From positions 23,773,161-23,837,160 of the forward strand of contig NW_004955417.1 of assembly GCF_000276665.1 (NCBI RefSeq): 64,000 bases of DNA, read 5' to 3'. Below the pieces are notes generated by a model. That model was not told the origin of the DNA. It was given only the letters and a program-made list of their open reading frames with translations, and searched no databases. Position 1 is the first letter of the stretch. Each line of letters starts with the position of its first letter. A program made the position numbers and the translations under genes. The stretch is from Chinchilla lanigera. Taxonomy: Eukaryota > Chordata > Mammalia > Rodentia > Chinchillidae. Shown here piece by piece: positions 24,978 through 64,000 of this stretch.

Positions 24978-25117
24978 GTTCCATAATTAAACTGTACACA
25001 ACCTAGTCTTGGGACACAGAAGCCAGAGGTGCGTTGGAGCAGTCCAATGCAGTCTCAGGAGCCAGGAGTCGAGCTCTCATTGGCCGTTCTTTTGTTTTGT
25101 CAGTATGTTTCTCTAAG

Positions 25118-25123
25118 TTTATT
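25118..25123 (-). terminator. EXT1: Candidate proximal polyadenylation signal AATAAA
   Basis: AATAAA on the minus strand, about 110 bases after the EXT1 stop codon. The following 40 bases are A-rich rather than GU-rich, so its strength is doubtful; an alternative hexamer, ATTAAA, occurs at 24977-24972 with a T-rich stretch after it. Either could give the short 3'UTR form. Confidence 0.35.
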
Positions 25124-25232
25124 TGGATACTTGGCACAATCTGGCTCCGCTGACGAGTGGATCTGCACGGGAAGAGAGAGCAGCTGAAGCCCCGTCCCTT
25201 CTCACTTCCCCAACCCCACTTGGCCAGATGCC

Positions 25233-60356
<35,124 letters not shown>

Positions 60357-62452
60357 TTATGCCTCGATGAAATATGAGGCTTCTGTAGGCTTAACAGCAA
60401 TGACAACAACAACAAATCACAGCTATGTCCTCTTCTCCCTCTCCTTGAACGCCGTGCCTTCAGGAAAACTGAAACCATTCTTGTTCCCTACCCTCCAAAC
60501 CATGCTATTAAAAACTGCAGGGAAACCTCTGTCACAAGCACAAAACAACACTTGCTTTCTCCTTCAAGCTGGAGTTTCTCCGTTTAACCAAGAACATTCG
60601 GTTTCCCCAGACAAAATACTGCGGGATAAGAATGGCTGACCTGACTCACAGAAAAAAGATGAGGCGAGGTAGAAGGAAGCTGGCCTATAAAGTGGGAAAA
60701 GAGGAATGACAAGATGGAAAGAAAAATAGCAGAAGATACAGGAAACTGGAATACAGAAGAGACGATTTTTTTCTGTTATTCAGTACCCTTTAATAGTACT
60801 ACACTGTTGTTGATTTTGGGGAAAAAAAAACAACAAAAAAAAACTATACCATGAGGAGTGTCACCTGTCTCCTAATGCTAGTGGAGTTCAAGAAAGATAC
60901 AAGGCATTTAATTTGTTTAAGACTGTCACTTTAGAAGTGATTACCACAAACTCATTCCTAAACATGTTGTTTCAAGTTCATTATGAATTTAAGAAAAGCA
61001 GAGAAACTAGAAATGGCTCACACCCTGGGAAGGCTCCGATCTGTACAGCCAAGATGAAATCACTCTCATTTTTCAAGAGCTTCCTATGCTGCGTGGACAG
61101 GTGTGACTTTGACAGTAGCATATGTCACCAGCTTTTTCTGACTCTAATAGTCTAATTTAATCATAGCCTGAAGGCACAGGATTCTTCCCTCCTCTTTTTG
61201 GGATACTGATATATACATTTATATTTTTAAAGTCCATATCTATTTTTATATTCCCACACAAACCAGGCATATGGGAGTAAGCCAATTTTCAATTATAAAC
61301 CCGTCATTAAGAAGAGACATCATGCAAAGGACCATTTGCTTAAACAAGCATGTACAAGTAATTTGCACAAGAAAAGGTCACCGTGAATAGATTAAGATTA
61401 TCTCCATTGAGAGTAAAATAAAAAATGCTTGCTGCATTAATTAAACTGCAAAATAGACCTCAAAGCAGACAAGATTTTTAAGAAGGCTCAAATTTTGCTA
61501 AATAAAAATATACTACGTCATCATGACTTCTCTCTCCTCATCAAACACAGAAAGGTAACTGACAAGTATCTTCCATTCCCAATGTTCATAATGTCTGAGT
61601 CTCTGCCTCCGAGAGAAGAGGGAAGTGTGTGCACATGCACATTTATGTGTAAAGTTTAAACTGATTTTTTTAATATAGAAAGGTTGAATATACTTCAGAT
61701 TTTAGTCAAGTTTAATAGATGCTCAGAATAGCAACCCCAGAGGGTCTAGCACACAAGGTCCTACAGCCTCATCATTAGGCTGCTAAAAATGTAAAAGCCT
61801 ATTAGCGTTCTGAACTGTAACAAGTTTCAAAGTTGCCTGTTACCGAATTTACTTCAGGGAATGGGCGGAGGGAGAAGGGCAGAAAACTTATAGGAAAAAT
61901 TCAAATGACAGCTACACGAGGGTGCTGATTTTTCAGGGGTGCAGAAGCATTAGTTGCTGAGGTAGCACATGGAGTGATGAGACTGAGCTTGCAGTCATCC
62001 CCATAATGAGCAGAGAGAGCAGCCCTTAAAGGTAGGAGCCTGCCAGAGAGCTGAAGGGCCAGGAGCAAAGCACAAGTGCTTCTCCAGGTTCAGTTTCCTC
62101 AACTGCAAAAAGAGCCAATTGGGTTATGCGGATAAAGATTCAATCCTAACGCTCCTGTGGTCTTTATGCTATATTCTTCAGGTAAGAAACAGGAACGTCC
62201 TTTGAGCCCATGAACTGGCAGTGTGTTCTTCCTGAAGGGGTAATGATTCCCGGCCGCTGGATCATTTGTTCAGTGCCCTCCCTCCCCTCACTCCATTGTG
62301 ACGCTCCCTCCTTTAGATAGTGTGGCCCCTCGGTTCACAGACTTCATTCTTTCCTCGATTCTTGTTGAAGAATCCATTCCACGACATGGAAAGAATCATA
62401 GGAAGAGCTCAGTTTGTGAACTGAGGCACCATGGTACTTAAACCCATTCACG

Positions 62453-63143
62453 TACAAGGTCTGATAAAAAAATAATGGTGCGTGGTTTAAATTAAAAATG
62501 TATTAGAGTAAAAGACATATTGCCTTTCACCTTCCTCAAAATACTCCCCTCACACTTCAAACAAGCACACTTATCCTTTGTGGAACACACTCTCGCCCTT
62601 TCTGGAAGTAGTTCCGGACGTCCTCTTTCATGAGTGTCTTTAGCCGTGCCGCCAAGGCTGCCTCGATGTCCTGAGTTGGTTTGAAATGCTTACCTCTCAT
62701 GGGTATTTGGGGCAAGAACAACATGGTGCCCATTTCAGATAATTAGGTGAAAGAGGGCACACTGTAACAGTTTTATGAGCCTGCCTTTCGGTTGGATGGC
62801 ACTGGCTGCAGTAATCACTATATTTGTGATCTCACCTACTAATGACACTCATGAAAGAGTGTCCAGAACTTCTTCAGAAAGTGACAAGAGCAATAGAGTA
62901 AGCACATTCCAAAGGAGGAGGAAGTATTTTGATGAAGATTGATGTCAACATGTCTTTTACTGTAATAAACCTTGAATTTAAATATTCACTGTAGGGGCTG
63001 GGGATTTAGCTCAGTGGCAAAGCGCCTGCCTGGCAAGCGCAAGGTCGTGAGTTTGGTTCCCGGTACCGGAGAAAATCCAAAAAAAAAATAAATAAATAAA
63101 TAAATAAATAAATATTCACTGTATATTTTGATTATACCTTATG
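62453..63143. mobile_element. Fold-back mariner-like element, copy 2, split by an ID SINE
   Basis: The left end 'tacaaggtctgataaaaaaa' and the decayed right end (reverse complement 'cataaggtataatcaaaata') match the ends of copy 1 at 4806-5361. Inverted arms: left 62453-62638, right 62844-63143, the right one containing the ID. Shared landmarks are 'gtattagagtaaaagacat' on the left against 'atgtcttttactgtaataaa' on the right, and 'cctctttcatgagtgtc' against 'gacactcatgaaagag'. The minus strand of the left arm and centre reads FKPTQDIEAALAARLKTLMK, similar to the transposase tail in copy 1. Without the ID insert and one duplication it is about 560 bases. Confidence 0.75.
62994..63109 (+). mobile_element. 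ID SINE nested in the mariner-like element
   Basis: Intact ID followed by an (AAAT)n tail. A perfect 14-base duplication 'aaatattcactgta' lies at 62980-62993 and 63110-63123. Confidence 0.95.
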
Positions 63144-63618
63144 TTCTTTCAAGAAACACTCCTTCAGACATTGTTCCATTCCCACAGAGGTCTTCTCTAG
63201 TTGCAGGATCTACCAAAGAGTCAACTGACAACTGAGTGTAAATAGGATGGACCATCTCCTGGGAGGTATGTGTATCACAAGAGGAGATTATAACTAGCTT
63301 TTTAGAATGCCACATAAATAACTGTGGACACTCTTCCCAGCAAAACAACAAACTGATTACAAAAAATTATAAAAACCATTTTACTTAAGAGTCTCTGGAA
63401 ACTGTCCTAAGTTTCTAATGACAAATACAGGATCGTTCATTTGAGAAAATCTGCCCAAATTAGGCCAGAATTGTCTGTGGCATCCAACCCATCATGGGTT
63501 CTAGTACACTTGCTACCAGCTCTACCTTTAGGAGCTCTGTCTTGGGTTCCCCTGAACTCCTGTAAGCAAGGTGAAAAAGGTAACCCACCAAAAAAGGGAG
63601 ATACCTGTAAGCCAAACA

Positions 63619-64000
63619 TCTGATAAGGGATTCTTATCTAGAATATGTAAAGAACTCTTCTGATCAACAATAAAAAGAAACACTGATTTTAAAAATGGGC
63701 TAAGGATCTGAATTTACATCTTTCCAAAGAAACCACACCAAGGGTCAGTAAGCACATGGAAAGATACTCAACATCACAGTTACTAGAGAAATGCAAATCA
63801 AAACCACAATGAGATACCACTTTTCACCCATCCTGGTGCTAATACTCGAAAGATGAGAACAAGTGCTGACGAGGACATGGAGAATGAGAACTCTTCATAC
63901 CCTGCTGGTAGGAAAGTGAAATGGTGCAAGTCACTTAGCAAAATCTTTGACAGCTCCTTTTCCAAGTGAAAATGGACTCACCATATGACCCAGGAGTTGT
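63619..64000 (+). mobile_element. L1 LINE 3' region, sense, cut by window end
   Basis: 'acatctgataagggattctt', 'gaaatgcaaatcaaaaccac', 'aatgagataccacttttcac', 'gaggacatggagaatgagaa' and 'accatatgacccaggagtt' are the standard end of L1 ORF2. Several stops are present, so it is dead. It runs beyond the window. Confidence 0.85.

Larger units (their letters stand above)
20537..25232 (-). other. EXT1: Probable EXT1 3' untranslated region (long form)
   Basis: About 4.7 kb of unique, mostly repeat-poor sequence follows the stop codon on the minus strand and ends at a strong polyadenylation site (signal at 20555-20560). The absence of recognisable SINEs or LINEs from about 20540 to 25230, unlike both sides, fits a conserved UTR. 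I recall that newer human EXT1 transcripts have a 3'UTR of about 5 kb while older ones end within a few hundred bases of the stop; both can be modelled here. The boundary is inferred, not shown by RNA. Confidence 0.6.

Noticed and set aside
62994..63070. tRNA-like sequence with A and B boxes
   Set aside because: It is an ID SINE with an A-rich tail and target-site duplication, not a tRNA gene; the same holds for the other ID copies.

Overview
The window is mammalian genomic DNA carrying the 3' two-thirds of one gene, EXT1 (exostosin-1, a Golgi heparan-sulfate polymerase subunit), on the minus strand. Ten coding exons (2 to 11) read from 60030 down to a stop codon at 25233-25235. All have GT-AG boundaries, continuous phase and no frameshift. 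They add up to 1279 bases, exactly what is needed for residues 321-746 of the 746-residue protein. Exon 1, the promoter and the 5'UTR lie beyond position 64000, inside or past the very long first intron. No other gene was recognised on either strand.

The host looks like a non-muroid rodent. It carries young, intact ID SINEs (tRNA-Ala-derived, sharing a 'gcctggcaagc' core) in both orientations with clean target-site duplications, a B1 SINE, a fused B1-dID dimer, and rodent-style MaLR LTRs. Typical mouse/rat B2, B4 and MT elements were not recognised. The ID subtype made me think of a castorid or other squirrel-related/hystricomorph rodent, but I cannot fix the species from sequence alone.

Layout. 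1-20536: gene-free sequence downstream of EXT1, made of old L2, L1 and MIR pieces, a fold-back mariner-like element (4806-5361), a G/T-rich minisatellite (6569-6732), a B1-dID SINE, an LTR-internal-LTR MaLR element (8906-10908) and an old L1 split by a solo MaLR LTR (13380-15700). 20537-25232: probable long 3'UTR of EXT1, ending at a convincing polyadenylation site near 20555, with candidate earlier sites near 24972 and 25118. 25233-60030: exons 11 to 2 with nine introns of 1.0 to 7.0 kb carrying SINEs, L1, L2, MIR, LTRs and an 82-bp hAT-like miniature element. 60031-64000: the start of intron 1, with a second fold-back mariner-like copy (62453-63143) interrupted by an ID SINE, and an L1 fragment running off the edge.

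The coding part covers the end of the N-terminal GT47 exostosin domain (exons 2-3 and into 4) and the whole C-terminal GT64 domain (about exons 6-11), including the DED metal-binding motif in exon 8. I found no undescribed cellular system. The least ordinary items are the paired fold-back mariner elements, the miniature hAT-like element and the G/T minisatellite.
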